From contig NZ_CP046027.1 of the NCBI RefSeq assembly GCF_009671065.1, positions 992,001-1,056,000 of the forward strand: 64,000 nucleotides of DNA. The letters run 5' to 3'. Under the pieces are notes generated by a model. The model was given only the letters and a program-made list of their open reading frames with translations. It had not been told where the DNA came from and did not search any database. The stretch's first letter is position 1; every line of letters starts with the position of its first letter. The position numbers were made by a program, and so were the translations under genes. This document shows positions 9,087 to 17,669 of the stretch, one piece after another. This stretch comes from Neisseria brasiliensis (lineage in GTDB: Bacteria; Pseudomonadota; Gammaproteobacteria; Burkholderiales; Neisseriaceae).

Positions 9087-9134
9087 AAAAGGCCGTCTGA
9101 AAACCACATTCATGCGTTTTCAGACGGCCTTTTT
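9087..9134. terminator. DUS inverted-repeat terminator
   Basis: AAAAGGCCGTCTGAAAAC (9087-9104) pairs with its complement at 9116-9133, followed by a T-run. It ends the minus-strand LOG gene. Confidence 0.85.
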
Positions 9135-9154
9135 AATAACTTATTAATGTTTCA

Positions 9155-9886
9155 TCACAAACCCAACGACCAAGTATCGTTGCCCTGCTCCGACAAATCT
9201 TCCAAACGGTTTTCGTAATGGGCGAAAATGTATTCGACGATTTCGTCTTCATCGTCAATCAGTTGCATCAAATCCATGTCTTCCGGCGAAATCAGACGGT
9301 TGCCCAATAGTTGGTCTTTAATCCAATCCAACAGCCCCGCCCAAAACGCTTTGCCGACCAGAATAATCGGGCGGTGTGGCGTTTTGCCCGTTTGCACCAA
9401 AGTTAAGCTTTCAAACAATTCATCCAGCGTACCAAAACCACCCGGCATCACCACATAGGCCACCGCGTGTTTCACAAACATCACTTTGCGCGGGAAAAAA
9501 TGTTGGAATTTAATCGACAAATCCTGATACGGATTGGCATGCTGCTCATGCGGCAACACAATATTCAAGCCCACCGCAGGGCTGGCACCGGCAAACGCGC
9601 CTTTATTCGCCGCCTCCATAATGCCCGGCCCGCCGCCCGAAATCACCGAGAAACCGGCATCAGATAGCTTGCGCGACAAACGTTCGGTAAACAGATAATC
9701 CGCATGATCCACCGGCGTGCGCGCGCTGCCGTAGATACTCACCGCCGGCTGAATCGCCCGCAATTCCTCGCCTGACTCAACAAACTCAGAAATAATCTTC
9801 AGCACATGATACGACTCGCGGCCATGAATTTCACGGCGCGTTTCATCGGTCAACATCGGCATCGGCAATTTTTTATGCAGACCCAT
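9155..9886 (-). CDS. LOG family protein (TIGR00730; putative nucleotide 5'-monophosphate phosphoribohydrolase)
   Basis: A 243-aa Rossmann-like protein of the lysine-decarboxylase-like/LOG family. In plants and some bacteria members remove ribose-5-phosphate from cytokinin or other nucleoside monophosphates; the bacterial role is often nucleotide salvage. Visible signatures are SVISGGGPGIMEAANKGA and the catalytic PGGFGTLDELFE. I start at MGLHKKLPMPML (9886), preceded by GGGAG at a good distance; an upstream in-frame start would add 41 residues unlike the family. It is a single gene divergent from the PAS gene. Confidence 0.88.
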   Translation of the reverse strand: MGLHKKLPMPMLTDETRREIHGRESYHVLKIISEFVESGEELRAIQPAVSIYGSARTPVDHADYLFTERLSRKLSDAGFSVISGGGPGIMEAANKGAFAGASPAVGLNIVLPHEQHANPYQDLSIKFQHFFPRKVMFVKHAVAYVVMPGGFGTLDELFESLTLVQTGKTPHRPIILVGKAFWAGLLDWIKDQLLGNRLISPEDMDLMQLIDDEDEIVEYIFAHYENRLEDLSEQGNDTWSLGL

Positions 9887-10076
9887 CGTTATTCTCCCTA
9901 TTCTCACTGAAGTGGAGCAGCCATTGTAACCGATTTGCCTGACAACACAATGCCGGCAAGCGCAGATGCTTAAGACAATATCTGCACACGCCCTCCCCCA
10001 TCCGGACAATGCAACCGCGCATTTACGGCCGTATAATCATCTGACCCGATTCATCTTTCCAAGAAAGGACGCAAGC

Positions 10077-10439
10077 ATGAACCTCCCCTATCCGGCCATG
10101 TTCGAACAAATGACCGACTCCATCATCTTTGCCGACCGGCAAGGCATTATTCGCGGCTGGAACCGTGCCTCAGAGCAAATGTTCGGCTTCAGCAGCGCCG
10201 AAGCCGTCGGTCAAAGCCTTGACCTGATTATTCCCGAACGGCTGCGCGAACCGCACTGGCGCGGTTTTCATGCCGCCATCGCATCCGGAAAAACCAAAAA
10301 CGGCGGCAAAGCCACCCGCACCAAAGCCCTACGCAAAGACGGCAGCTACATCTACGCCGAAGTCAGCTTCTGCGTGATTCTCGACGAACACGGCCAAGCC
10401 GTCGGTTCGCTTTCATCCGCCCGACCAGCCGCCGCATAA
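10077..10439 (+). CDS. PAS domain protein (single-domain)
   Basis: A 120-aa protein consisting almost entirely of one PAS fold: FEQMTDSIIFADRQGIIRGW, then NRASEQMFGFSSAEAVGQSL, and a C-terminal strand DGSYIYAEVSFCVILDEHG. No output domain (kinase, GGDEF, methyl-accepting) is attached. It may therefore sense a small molecule or redox state and act through a partner. Start chosen at the ATG after AAGAAAGGA; an in-frame ATG 37 codons upstream lacks such a site. Ligand and partner are unknown. Confidence 0.8.
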   Translation: MNLPYPAMFEQMTDSIIFADRQGIIRGWNRASEQMFGFSSAEAVGQSLDLIIPERLREPHWRGFHAAIASGKTKNGGKATRTKALRKDGSYIYAEVSFCVILDEHGQAVGSLSSARPAAA

Positions 10440-10465
10440 CCGGACTTATCTTTTTAATCAATATC

Positions 10466-10506
10466 AAGGCCATCTGAAATCGTGCAAACGATTTTTCAGA
10501 CGGCCT
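10466..10506. terminator. DUS-like inverted repeat terminator (imperfect left arm)
   Basis: AAGGCCATCTGAAATCG pairs with CGATTTTTCAGACGGCCT; the left arm has GCCATCTGAA instead of the DUS, so only the right arm is a canonical uptake sequence. It follows the PAS gene. Confidence 0.7.
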
Positions 10507-10568
10507 GAAAACGATTCGTACCATCCGCGGTATAATCCGTCCGACTCAACCACCGCCCCGCCGCACCC

Positions 10569-11273
10569 ATGCTCGAAATCCTCCACCAAGACACCCACAG
10601 CATCGCCGTCAACAAACCGGCCGGCATGCTCGTTCACCGCTCATGGCTCGACCGCCACGAAACCCGCTTTGTCATGCAGACCCTGCGCGACCAAATCGGC
10701 CAACATGTTTACCCCGTACACCGTCTCGACCGCCCGACCTCCGGCGTGTTGCTGTTTGCCCTCGACCCCGATTCCGCACGCACACTGACACAACAATTTG
10801 AACGCAAAACCATCACCAAAACCTATTGGGCGATTGTGCGCGGCCACCTGCCCGAACACGACCGCATCGACTATCCGCTCAAATACCAGCCCGACCAAAT
10901 CGCCGAAAGCCGCACCGAAGCCACCTTACAAGATGCCGTCACCGATTACCGCTGCTTGGCGCAAACCGAATTGCCCTTCCAATCCGCCTTGCGCTATCCC
11001 ACATCACGCTATTCATGGGCAGAACTCACTCCGCATACCGGCCGCAAACACCAGCTGCGCCGCCACATGAAACACATTTTCCATCCCATCGTCGGCGACA
11101 CCAATTACGGCGACCTGCGCCAAAACCACGCCGTGGCCGAACACTTGGGCACCAATCGCTTAATGCTGCACGCGCGGGCATTGTCGTTTGAAAGTTTGGA
11201 AAACGGGGAAACGGTACAGATTACTGCGCCGACTGATGAGCAGTGGGCGGTTTGGTTGGGGAAGTTTGTGTAA
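10569..11273 (+). CDS. truC: tRNA pseudouridine(65) synthase TruC-like, RluA family
   Basis: A 234-aa RluA-family pseudouridine synthase. The catalytic Asp is residue 54 in the motif HRLDRPTSGVLLFA. Further family segments are VNKPAGMLVHRS near the N-terminus and PHTGRKHQLRRHMKH near residue 160. There is no N-terminal S4 domain. Length and the N-terminus (MLEILHQDTHSIAVNKPAG) fit TruC, which modifies U65 in some tRNAs, better than RluA, RluC or RluD; the exact target is inferred. It is a single gene ending at a DUS terminator. Confidence 0.85.
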   Translation: MLEILHQDTHSIAVNKPAGMLVHRSWLDRHETRFVMQTLRDQIGQHVYPVHRLDRPTSGVLLFALDPDSARTLTQQFERKTITKTYWAIVRGHLPEHDRIDYPLKYQPDQIAESRTEATLQDAVTDYRCLAQTELPFQSALRYPTSRYSWAELTPHTGRKHQLRRHMKHIFHPIVGDTNYGDLRQNHAVAEHLGTNRLMLHARALSFESLENGETVQITAPTDEQWAVWLGKFV

Positions 11274-11293
11274 TGAGATAATCATTGAATATA

Positions 11294-11328
11294 AAAGGCC
11301 GTCTGAAAAGCTATCTTTCAGACGGCCT
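11294..11328. terminator. DUS inverted-repeat terminator
   Basis: AAAAGGCCGTCTGAAAG pairs with CTTTCAGACGGCCT. It is shared by convergent truC and the hepT/mntA pair. Confidence 0.85.
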
Positions 11329-11352
11329 GATATTTATAAAATTCAATTTGAT

Positions 11353-11721
11353 TTAAGAAATCTCTTCGTCATCAGCCGAAGCAATCGGCACAAGTTGTGT
11401 GAGCAATTCAGGTAACGCGCTTTCCAATGTTTCCCCAACCACATCCATATCAATATCAAAATAGCCGTGAGCAATACGGTTTCGCATACCGCGCATACTC
11501 CGCCAAGGGATATGACTGTGTTGCGCCACCCAATCAGGGGCATCATTCATCAGCTTAGTTGCTGCTTCGCCAATAATCAGCAAATTCATCACCACTTCTT
11601 GCTGAGTGCGCTTATCCTGCTCAAAATCTGCCTTGCTCAATCCTTCAACATAGCCCAATGCATCGGTTGCCGCCTGAATCATGTGATGAACATAATCCAT
11701 ACTGCGCTTGCTTTTACTCAT
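11353..11721 (-). CDS. hepT: HepT-like HEPN-domain toxin (DUF86)
   Basis: A 122-aa helical HEPN protein of the HepT family, the RNase toxin of the MntA-HepT module. The active-site motif R-x4-H-x-Y is present as Arg80, His85 and Tyr87 (RNRIAHGY). In studied systems the Tyr is AMPylated by the partner nucleotidyltransferase, which blocks toxicity. The start codon overlaps the stop of mntA as ATGA, so the two are translationally coupled with the antitoxin first. All key residues are present and the pair looks intact. Confidence 0.88.
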   Translation of the reverse strand: MSKSKRSMDYVHHMIQAATDALGYVEGLSKADFEQDKRTQQEVVMNLLIIGEAATKLMNDAPDWVAQHSHIPWRSMRGMRNRIAHGYFDIDMDVVGETLESALPELLTQLVPIASADDEEIS

Positions 11722-12008
11722 AAGGGTCTGGCCTCCATCAACACTTGGTTGCGGAAGGAAACCGGTAAATCCTTCGGGGTTTTGATGTCCACGGAAATGC
11801 CCAATTCGGTTTCCAACTCATCCTGCAAGCCACCCAAGTCAAATAAGGTTGTTTCCGGCAACGTATCCACCAAAATATCGAGATCGCTGTCATCCGTATC
11901 CTTTCCATGCAAAATCGAACCGAATACGCGGGGATTGGCAATGCGGTAGCGGCTCAAAATCGCCATAATGGTTTGGCGGCGCTCTTTGATAATCAGAGAG
12001 GGCTTCAT
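11718..12008 (-). CDS. mntA: MntA-like nucleotidyltransferase antitoxin
   Basis: A 96-aa minimal nucleotidyltransferase with the family motif GS-x10-D-x-D present exactly: Gly30, Ser31, Asp42 and Asp44. In characterised MntA-HepT pairs this enzyme transfers AMP to the toxin tyrosine. It has a strong ribosome-binding site (AAGGAGATTGCC before the ATG) and overlaps hepT by 4 bases. Upstream are 160 bases with a DUS terminator belonging to neither gene and a short promoter region. Confidence 0.88.
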   Translation of the reverse strand: MKPSLIIKERRQTIMAILSRYRIANPRVFGSILHGKDTDDSDLDILVDTLPETTLFDLGGLQDELETELGISVDIKTPKDLPVSFRNQVLMEARPL

Positions 12009-12088
12009 GGCAATCTCCTTTTTAATCTGATGGATAAGATTGTAGCTTTACCCCAAGGATAAAACAACTTCACCATTATGCATCACCA

Positions 12089-12124
12089 TGCCGTCTGAAA
12101 CTTTTCCTGCTTTCAGACGGCCTT
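12089..12124. terminator. DUS inverted repeat (AT dialect on the left arm)
   Basis: TGCCGTCTGAAA pairs with TTTCAGACGGC. It lies between two divergent genes, just before the RNase gene, so its role may be uptake rather than termination. Confidence 0.6.
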
Positions 12125-12168
12125 TCTGCTAAAATCCCCACCTTAAAAATTTACCTAACCGCAAGCAA

Positions 12169-14031
12169 ATGAATATTTTTTACGAAGAATCCGGCCAGTT
12201 TAAAGTCGCTGCCATCGTGCAGAAAAACGATGCTACGTACCAAGTCGATACCCAACACGGCAAGCGTACGAAGGTGAAGGCGAATAATGTGTTTACCGAG
12301 TTTAGCGGCGACATGGCGGCGTTTCTGGAGAAAGCGCAGGCGGATGCGGCTGAGATTGACACGGATTTGCTGTGGGAAGTGTGCGGGGAAGACGAGTTTT
12401 CCGCCGAAGCGATTGCGGAAGAATATTTCGGCCACGCGCCGAGCCAAGCGGAATTGGCAGCGACTTTGATTGCGCTGTATGCCGCGCCGATGTATTTCTA
12501 CAAAAAGGCCAAGGGCGTGTTTAAAGCCGCGCCGGAAGAAACTTTGAAACAAGCCTTGGCAGCGATTGAGCGTAAAAAGCAGCAAGATGCGCAGATTGAT
12601 GCGTGGGCGGCGGCTTTGCAGGCGGGCGAAATGCCGTCTGAAATCGCGGCGGATTTGAAAACGATTTTACACGCACCCGACAAACAGGCTTTGACTTATA
12701 AGGCGTTTATCAAGGCGGCGGACGCGTTGAAATTGCAGCCTTATGATTTGGCCAAGCAAACCGGCGCGGTGACGTCGCTGCCGCAATACCTGCTCGACGC
12801 GTTTGAAATGAAGCATTATCCGCAAGGCGCGGCGTTGGCGGATATGGAAGTTGCGCCGCTGCCTGAATTGCCGCAAGCCGATGTGGCGGCGTTTTCGATT
12901 GACGACGAATCCACCACCGAAGTGGACGATGCCTTGAGCCTGACTGATTTGGGCAACGGCCTGAAACGCGTCGGCATCCACATCGCCGCGCCATCGTTGG
13001 CGATTGAATCGGGCAGCGCGATTGAAAAAACGGTGATGAACCGCTTGAGCACGGCCTATTTCCCCGACGGCAAAATCACCATGTTACCGGAAAACTGGAT
13101 TGCCGCGTTCAGCTTGGATGAAGGCGCATATCGTCCGGCGGTGAGCATTTATTTCGATGTCGATGCCGAATTCAACTTGGTCGGCGAGCCGGTGAATAAA
13201 ATCGAAGCGGTCAACATCGCCGAAAACCTGCGTATTCAAGCGATTGAGCCGCATTTCAACGCCGAAACCGGCTTGGATGCCGCCGGTGAAGCCATGTTCA
13301 ACCATCATCAGGATTTGATTTGGTTTCATCAGTTTGCCATCGCGCGCCAAAAAGCACGCGGCAAATACGAAGAAAACCGCGCACCACAATACGATTACAG
13401 CGTGGAAGTGGCTTCAGACGGCATCGTCTCCGTGACCCGCCGCGAACGCGGTTCACCCATCGACACGCTGGTGAGCGAAATGATGATTCTGGCCAACAGC
13501 ACTTGGGCGCAGATGCTCGATGAAAACGATTTGCCGGGCTTGTTCCGCGTGCAGCCGAGCGGCAAAGTGCGCATGAGCACCCAATCCGAACCGCACATCG
13601 GCATGGGCGTGCAACATTACGGCTGGTTCACCTCGCCGCTGCGCCGCGCCGCCGACTACATCAACCAAAAACAGCTCATCAGCCTGATTGACGAACACAG
13701 CGAAGCCCTGTTCCACAAAAACGATGCCGAACTCTTCGCCGCGCTGCGCGATTTCGACACCGCCTATGCCGCCTACGCCGATTTCCAACGCCAAATGGAA
13801 GCCTACTGGAGCTTGGTGTATTTGGAACAGCAAGGCACGAAAGAACTCACCGCCACGGTATTGAAAGAAGACTTGGTGCGCATCGAAGGGCTGCCGCTGG
13901 TAACCCGCGCGGTGGGCATTCCGTTTGACACCTTGCCCAAGTCGCAAGTGTTACTCAACATTACCGGATTGGATTCGGAAAAGCAGTTTATCGGTTTGAA
14001 TTATGTGAAAGCGGTGGCGCCGCAGATTTGA
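12169..14031 (+). CDS. RNB-domain 3'-5' exoribonuclease (RNase II family)
   Basis: A 620-aa protein with an N-terminal OB-like part, the RNB catalytic domain from about residue 240, and a C-terminal segment. The metal-binding motif is SIDDESTTEVDDALSL (about residues 243-258). The position that is Asp in E. coli RNase II (TEDMDDAL) is Glu here (TEVDDAL). The conserved FTSPLRRAADYINQ near residue 486 holds the arginine that contacts RNA. It is shorter than RNase R and lacks its Lys-rich tail, so an RNase II-like enzyme for single-stranded RNA decay is most likely. It is a single gene ending at a DUS terminator. Confidence 0.85.
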   Translation: MNIFYEESGQFKVAAIVQKNDATYQVDTQHGKRTKVKANNVFTEFSGDMAAFLEKAQADAAEIDTDLLWEVCGEDEFSAEAIAEEYFGHAPSQAELAATLIALYAAPMYFYKKAKGVFKAAPEETLKQALAAIERKKQQDAQIDAWAAALQAGEMPSEIAADLKTILHAPDKQALTYKAFIKAADALKLQPYDLAKQTGAVTSLPQYLLDAFEMKHYPQGAALADMEVAPLPELPQADVAAFSIDDESTTEVDDALSLTDLGNGLKRVGIHIAAPSLAIESGSAIEKTVMNRLSTAYFPDGKITMLPENWIAAFSLDEGAYRPAVSIYFDVDAEFNLVGEPVNKIEAVNIAENLRIQAIEPHFNAETGLDAAGEAMFNHHQDLIWFHQFAIARQKARGKYEENRAPQYDYSVEVASDGIVSVTRRERGSPIDTLVSEMMILANSTWAQMLDENDLPGLFRVQPSGKVRMSTQSEPHIGMGVQHYGWFTSPLRRAADYINQKQLISLIDEHSEALFHKNDAELFAALRDFDTAYAAYADFQRQMEAYWSLVYLEQQGTKELTATVLKEDLVRIEGLPLVTRAVGIPFDTLPKSQVLLNITGLDSEKQFIGLNYVKAVAPQI

Positions 14032-14046
14032 TTGAATAAAGTATAC

Positions 14047-14080
14047 AAAGGCCGTCTGAAAACGTTTTCAGACGGCCTTA
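14047..14080. terminator. DUS inverted-repeat terminator
   Basis: AAAGGCCGTCTGAAAACG pairs with CGTTTTCAGACGGCCTT; bidirectional between convergent genes. Confidence 0.88.
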
Positions 14081-14137
14081 TTATAATTAAATCAATGTTT
14101 TCCATCTGCCTAACAAGCAGGCGGTTTTTATTTAGCA

Positions 14138-15547
14138 TCAAGCCGACAGGCTGGCCACCAACTGCTGCACCGCCGGCACGGCCAATACCGCCAACACCAG
14201 CAGAATCGCTTTTTCAAAGCCCTTGAGTTTCAGACGGCCATGATGTTTGTATTGCGAATAAAGATACAGCAACACAGAAAACAACAAATATTCCGTGCCC
14301 GCCGCATACACAATCCACAGCGCGTACATGGTGGCAATCAGGCCGATAAGTTTGATGCCGATGCTTAAATTCTGTGTGAAGGCAAGTTTGAGCAAAAACG
14401 CGCCGATGAGAAAATACGGAATCAGAATCATCGAGGTGGAAATCAGCAGCAGCGTTTCATAGCTGTTGCCGGTCTGCCAAACCAAAAACAGACACAGTTG
14501 CACCGTCAGCGTGGTAAACAATAGCGAGCCGTGCGCCACGCTGTTTTGGTTGAGCTTCACAAACGATGGCGGGAAGGCGCCGTTTTTCGCACCCGAGTGC
14601 GGAATTTCGGTAGCATACAGCGTCCAACTCAAATACGACGACAACACCGACACAATCAAACACACGCTAATCAACACTTTGCCCCATTGGCCGACCATGT
14701 GCGCCAACACACCCGCCATCGACGGATTGGCCATCTCGGCAATTTCGGCACGCGGCAAAATACCCTGCGCCAACACGGTAATCGCTACATACATCGCCAG
14801 CACCAACACCACACCCAACACGGTCGCTTTGCCGACATCGGCACGGCTTCTGGCGTGTTTCGACAACACCGCCGCACCTTCAATACCGGTAAACACCCAC
14901 AGCGTAATCAGCATGGTGTTTTTCACTTGGCTCATGATGCCGGCATCGGGATTTTCCGGCGTGGCCAAACTCGCACCTGTCCAATCGGCCATAAACACAT
15001 CACTTTTGAAGAAATAAGCCGCCAAACCGATAAACAAAATCAGCGGAAACACTTTTACAAACGTTGCCACCAAGTTCACGCCTGCCGCTTCTTTAATGCC
15101 GCGCGCCACCAGCCAATAAATCAACCATGCCACCGCCGATTCGCCGAGAAACGCCCAAAAGGTATTGCCCTTGCCGAATAATACGAAATCGGGCATATCG
15201 GTGAACGTGCCGACCGCTTCAAAGGCCACCACCAAATAGCCGACGATGCCGACCGTGGTGCACAACCAATACCCCCAAGCCGAGAAGAAACCGACCATGT
15301 CGCCGAAGCCTTCGCGTGCATAAGTGTAAATGCCGCCGTCAAGATCGGGGCGTAAGCGTGCCAACACCGCAAACGAAATGCCCAAGAAAATAATCCCGAC
15401 ACCGGTAATCAGCCAGCCGATAAGCAAGGCTTTTGATCCGGCCACCGAGGCCATGTTTTGCGGCAGGCTAAAAATGCCCGAGCCAATCATGGAGCTGATC
15501 ACCAACGCCGTAAGCGCGGCCAGCCCGATTGTGGATTTGGAAGACAT
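14138..15547 (-). CDS. APC-superfamily basic amino acid/polyamine antiporter (ArcD-like)
   Basis: A 469-aa inner-membrane protein with about 12 predicted helices. The first helix has the APC signature VISSMIGSGIFSLPQNMA, and the loop GGIYTYAREGFGDMVGFFSAW matches basic amino-acid/polyamine antiporters such as arginine:ornithine exchangers. Substrate cannot be set from sequence alone. Start chosen at MSSKSTIGLAAL (15547), preceded by AAAGAGA; the frame extends 18 codons further upstream. It is divergent from the DUF533 gene, with a DUS pair in the shared upstream region. Confidence 0.82.
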   Translation of the reverse strand: MSSKSTIGLAALTALVISSMIGSGIFSLPQNMASVAGSKALLIGWLITGVGIIFLGISFAVLARLRPDLDGGIYTYAREGFGDMVGFFSAWGYWLCTTVGIVGYLVVAFEAVGTFTDMPDFVLFGKGNTFWAFLGESAVAWLIYWLVARGIKEAAGVNLVATFVKVFPLILFIGLAAYFFKSDVFMADWTGASLATPENPDAGIMSQVKNTMLITLWVFTGIEGAAVLSKHARSRADVGKATVLGVVLVLAMYVAITVLAQGILPRAEIAEMANPSMAGVLAHMVGQWGKVLISVCLIVSVLSSYLSWTLYATEIPHSGAKNGAFPPSFVKLNQNSVAHGSLLFTTLTVQLCLFLVWQTGNSYETLLLISTSMILIPYFLIGAFLLKLAFTQNLSIGIKLIGLIATMYALWIVYAAGTEYLLFSVLLYLYSQYKHHGRLKLKGFEKAILLVLAVLAVPAVQQLVASLSA

Positions 15548-15611
15548 TAATCTCTTTCTGAATTTTTTGTGGGGGGCGGCAATTTTAACCGATTTACACA
15601 AAACCTGCTTA

Positions 15612-15663
15612 AAAAGGCCGTCTGAAACATACCCTTAGCGCAGAAATTGTATTCAGACGGCCA
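15612..15663. repeat. DUS inverted pair in a divergent promoter region
   Basis: AAGGCCGTCTGAA at 15613-15625 and its inverse TTCAGACGGCC at 15652-15662, with a 26-base loop. Both flanking genes read away from it, so it is an uptake signal rather than a terminator of either. Confidence 0.75.
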
Positions 15664-15768
15664 CTAATGTAAACAGGCTTTTCAAATACTTAACCTTCGC
15701 CAAGCTTGGCAATGGCACGGAAAACCGATATGTTAAGAACACAACTCACTCATTAAGAAAGACCGACC

Positions 15769-16398
15769 ATGAACTTAAACAGCTTATTGAATTTGGTTTT
15801 GAACAGCGTTCAGAAAAACAACACACCTGCCGCAGGTGCCAACAACGGCGGTTTGCTCGGTTCATTGGGCGGCAGCGCCGTAGCGGCCAGCTTGGTGTCG
15901 ATGTTGTTGAAAAAGAAAAACACCGGTTCGCTGGCAAAAGTCGGCTCATTGGCCGCGCTGGGCATGCTGGCTTACCAAGCCTATCAAGGTTGGCAGAAAA
16001 ACAACCCGACCAAGCCTGCGCCCTTAAAAAGCGATTTCGAGCCGAATGAAAGCAAAGCCGAAGAACAAAGCCGCGTGTTATTGCGCACCATGATTGCCGC
16101 CGCCGCTTCAGACGGCCTGATCGATGAAAACGAGAAACAGCTCATCAGCAACGAGAGCGGCGACGATCCGGCTACTTTGCGTTGGTTGGCTGCCGAATAT
16201 GCCAATCCGGCCAGCATTGCCGATATCGCCCAAGCCGTCGGCAACGACCGCGCTTTGGCTTCGGGTGCCTACCTTGCCGCCCGCGTGGTGTGTGATGATA
16301 TGTCACGCAAAGAAATCGTGTTCCTCGCCCAATTGGCCGAAGCGCTGAATCTGGACGAAGAATTGGTAGAAAAACTGGAGCAGCAATTAGGTTTGTAA
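15769..16398 (+). CDS. DUF533 family protein (TerB-like)
   Basis: A 209-aa protein. The N-terminal part is Gly/Ala-rich with a hydrophobic stretch around residues 30-70 (GGSAVAASLVSMLL, AKVGSLAALGMLAYQAYQGW). The C-terminal half from about residue 95 is a helical TerB-like domain with LLRTMIAAAASDGLIDENEK, whose acidic turn is a TerB hallmark. These proteins are inner-membrane associated in enterobacteria (YebE); function is unknown. A stop just before a DUS terminator, now interrupted by an IS, ends the gene. Confidence 0.82.
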   Translation: MNLNSLLNLVLNSVQKNNTPAAGANNGGLLGSLGGSAVAASLVSMLLKKKNTGSLAKVGSLAALGMLAYQAYQGWQKNNPTKPAPLKSDFEPNESKAEEQSRVLLRTMIAAAASDGLIDENEKQLISNESGDDPATLRWLAAEYANPASIADIAQAVGNDRALASGAYLAARVVCDDMSRKEIVFLAQLAEALNLDEELVEKLEQQLGL

Positions 16399-16427
16399 TC
16401 CACTGATTGCTACTGATTACACATGAT

Positions 16428-16462
16428 AAAGGCCGTCTGAAAAATCATTTTTCAGACGGCCT
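16428..16462. terminator. DUS inverted-repeat terminator, interrupted by an IS at its 3' edge
   Basis: AAAGGCCGTCTGAAAAATC pairs with GATTTTTCAGACGGCCT, but the T-tract that should follow now lies at 18570 on the other side of the insertion sequence. Joining the two flanks gives GACGGCCTTTTGC, with GGCCT duplicated. Confidence 0.8.
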
Positions 16463-16588
16463 GAGACCTTTGCAAAACCCCTCTTAAATCCCATGTAAAG
16501 TAACTATAGTTACCAAGCGGCATAATACTTCCCAAACACCCTAAAATCCTCTAAATTCCCTTTAAGCCGAATTTAGAGGATTTTCTTC

Positions 16589-17593
16589 ATGAGCAGCTTC
16601 TTCAAACAAACCGTCGAAACTATCGTTGGTAAAGACCCTGACCGCTTTCCCTTGCTCAAAATTCAGCTCATTATCGACTGGCAGCCCATTGCCGATTATC
16701 TCGAACAACAAAAAGGCCGCTATACCCGTCATCACGGCGGCCGCCCCGCCTATTCATTATTGTCCATGTTTAAAGCCGTCTTACTCGGCCAATGGCACAG
16801 CCTGTCCGATCCCGAACTCGAACACAGTCTCATTACCCGTATCGACTTTTATCTCTTCTGCGGTTTTGACGAACTCAACACTCCCGACCACAGCACACTG
16901 TGCCGTTACCGCAACTGGCTGGCACAAAACAATCTACTTGCCGAATTACTGGATTTGATTAACCGTCAATTAACTGACAAAGGCTTAAAAATCCAACATG
17001 CCAAAGCAGCCGTTATTGACGCCACCATAATCCAAACAGCCGGCGGCAAACAGCGACGGGCGATTGAAACTGATGAAAACGGTGTGGTTTCAGAAAACAC
17101 CCCCAGCAAAGACCAAGATGCCCGCTGGGTGAAGAAGGACGGTAAGTTCAAACTCGGCTATAAACAGCATACCCGTACCGATCATGAAGGCTATATCGAG
17201 AAACTGCACATCAGTCCGGCCAACGAACACGAATGCAATCACTTTGAACCGTTGCTGCAAGATATTGCCGAAGGCACCAAGGTTTATGCTGACAAAGGAT
17301 ATGACAGTAAAGCCAATCGAGCCTTACTGCAACAAAAAGGACTTTCAGACGGCATTATGCGTAAGGCGCACCGGGGTCATCCGTTAACTGAAGAAGATAA
17401 AGCAAGAAATAAGCAATTGTCGAAAACGCGTTATGTGGTGGAACAGAGCTTTGGTACGCTACACCGTAAATTCCGCTACCACCGTGCGGCTTATTTCGGC
17501 TTATTGAAAGTGACTGCGCAAAGTCATTTGAAAGCGATTTGTATCAACCTGCTGAAAGCTGCCAACAGGCTTCGTGTGTCTGCTGCCGCGTGA
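16589..17593 (+). CDS. IS5-family transposase
   Basis: A 334-aa DDE transposase. The N-terminal DUF772-type domain includes DFYLFCGFDELNTPDHSTLC and CRYRNWL. Catalytic residues lie in VIDATIIQTAGG (first Asp), VYADKGYDSKANR (second Asp) and YVVEQSFGTLHRKFRYHRAA (Glu in the Y-x2-R-x3-E-type region). The frame is full length and ends 76 bases before the nested IS, so the enzyme may be active. The close relatives I know are in Neisseria (IS1106 group). Confidence 0.92.
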   Translation: MSSFFKQTVETIVGKDPDRFPLLKIQLIIDWQPIADYLEQQKGRYTRHHGGRPAYSLLSMFKAVLLGQWHSLSDPELEHSLITRIDFYLFCGFDELNTPDHSTLCRYRNWLAQNNLLAELLDLINRQLTDKGLKIQHAKAAVIDATIIQTAGGKQRRAIETDENGVVSENTPSKDQDARWVKKDGKFKLGYKQHTRTDHEGYIEKLHISPANEHECNHFEPLLQDIAEGTKVYADKGYDSKANRALLQQKGLSDGIMRKAHRGHPLTEEDKARNKQLSKTRYVVEQSFGTLHRKFRYHRAAYFGLLKVTAQSHLKAICINLLKAANRLRVSAAA

Positions 17594-17669
17594 AAAGGGG
17601 GAAATGTGCCCGAGAATAGGGAATTTTAGGTAATGATTGGGGATTTTATGTTGAAAAAAAGCTTACTTA

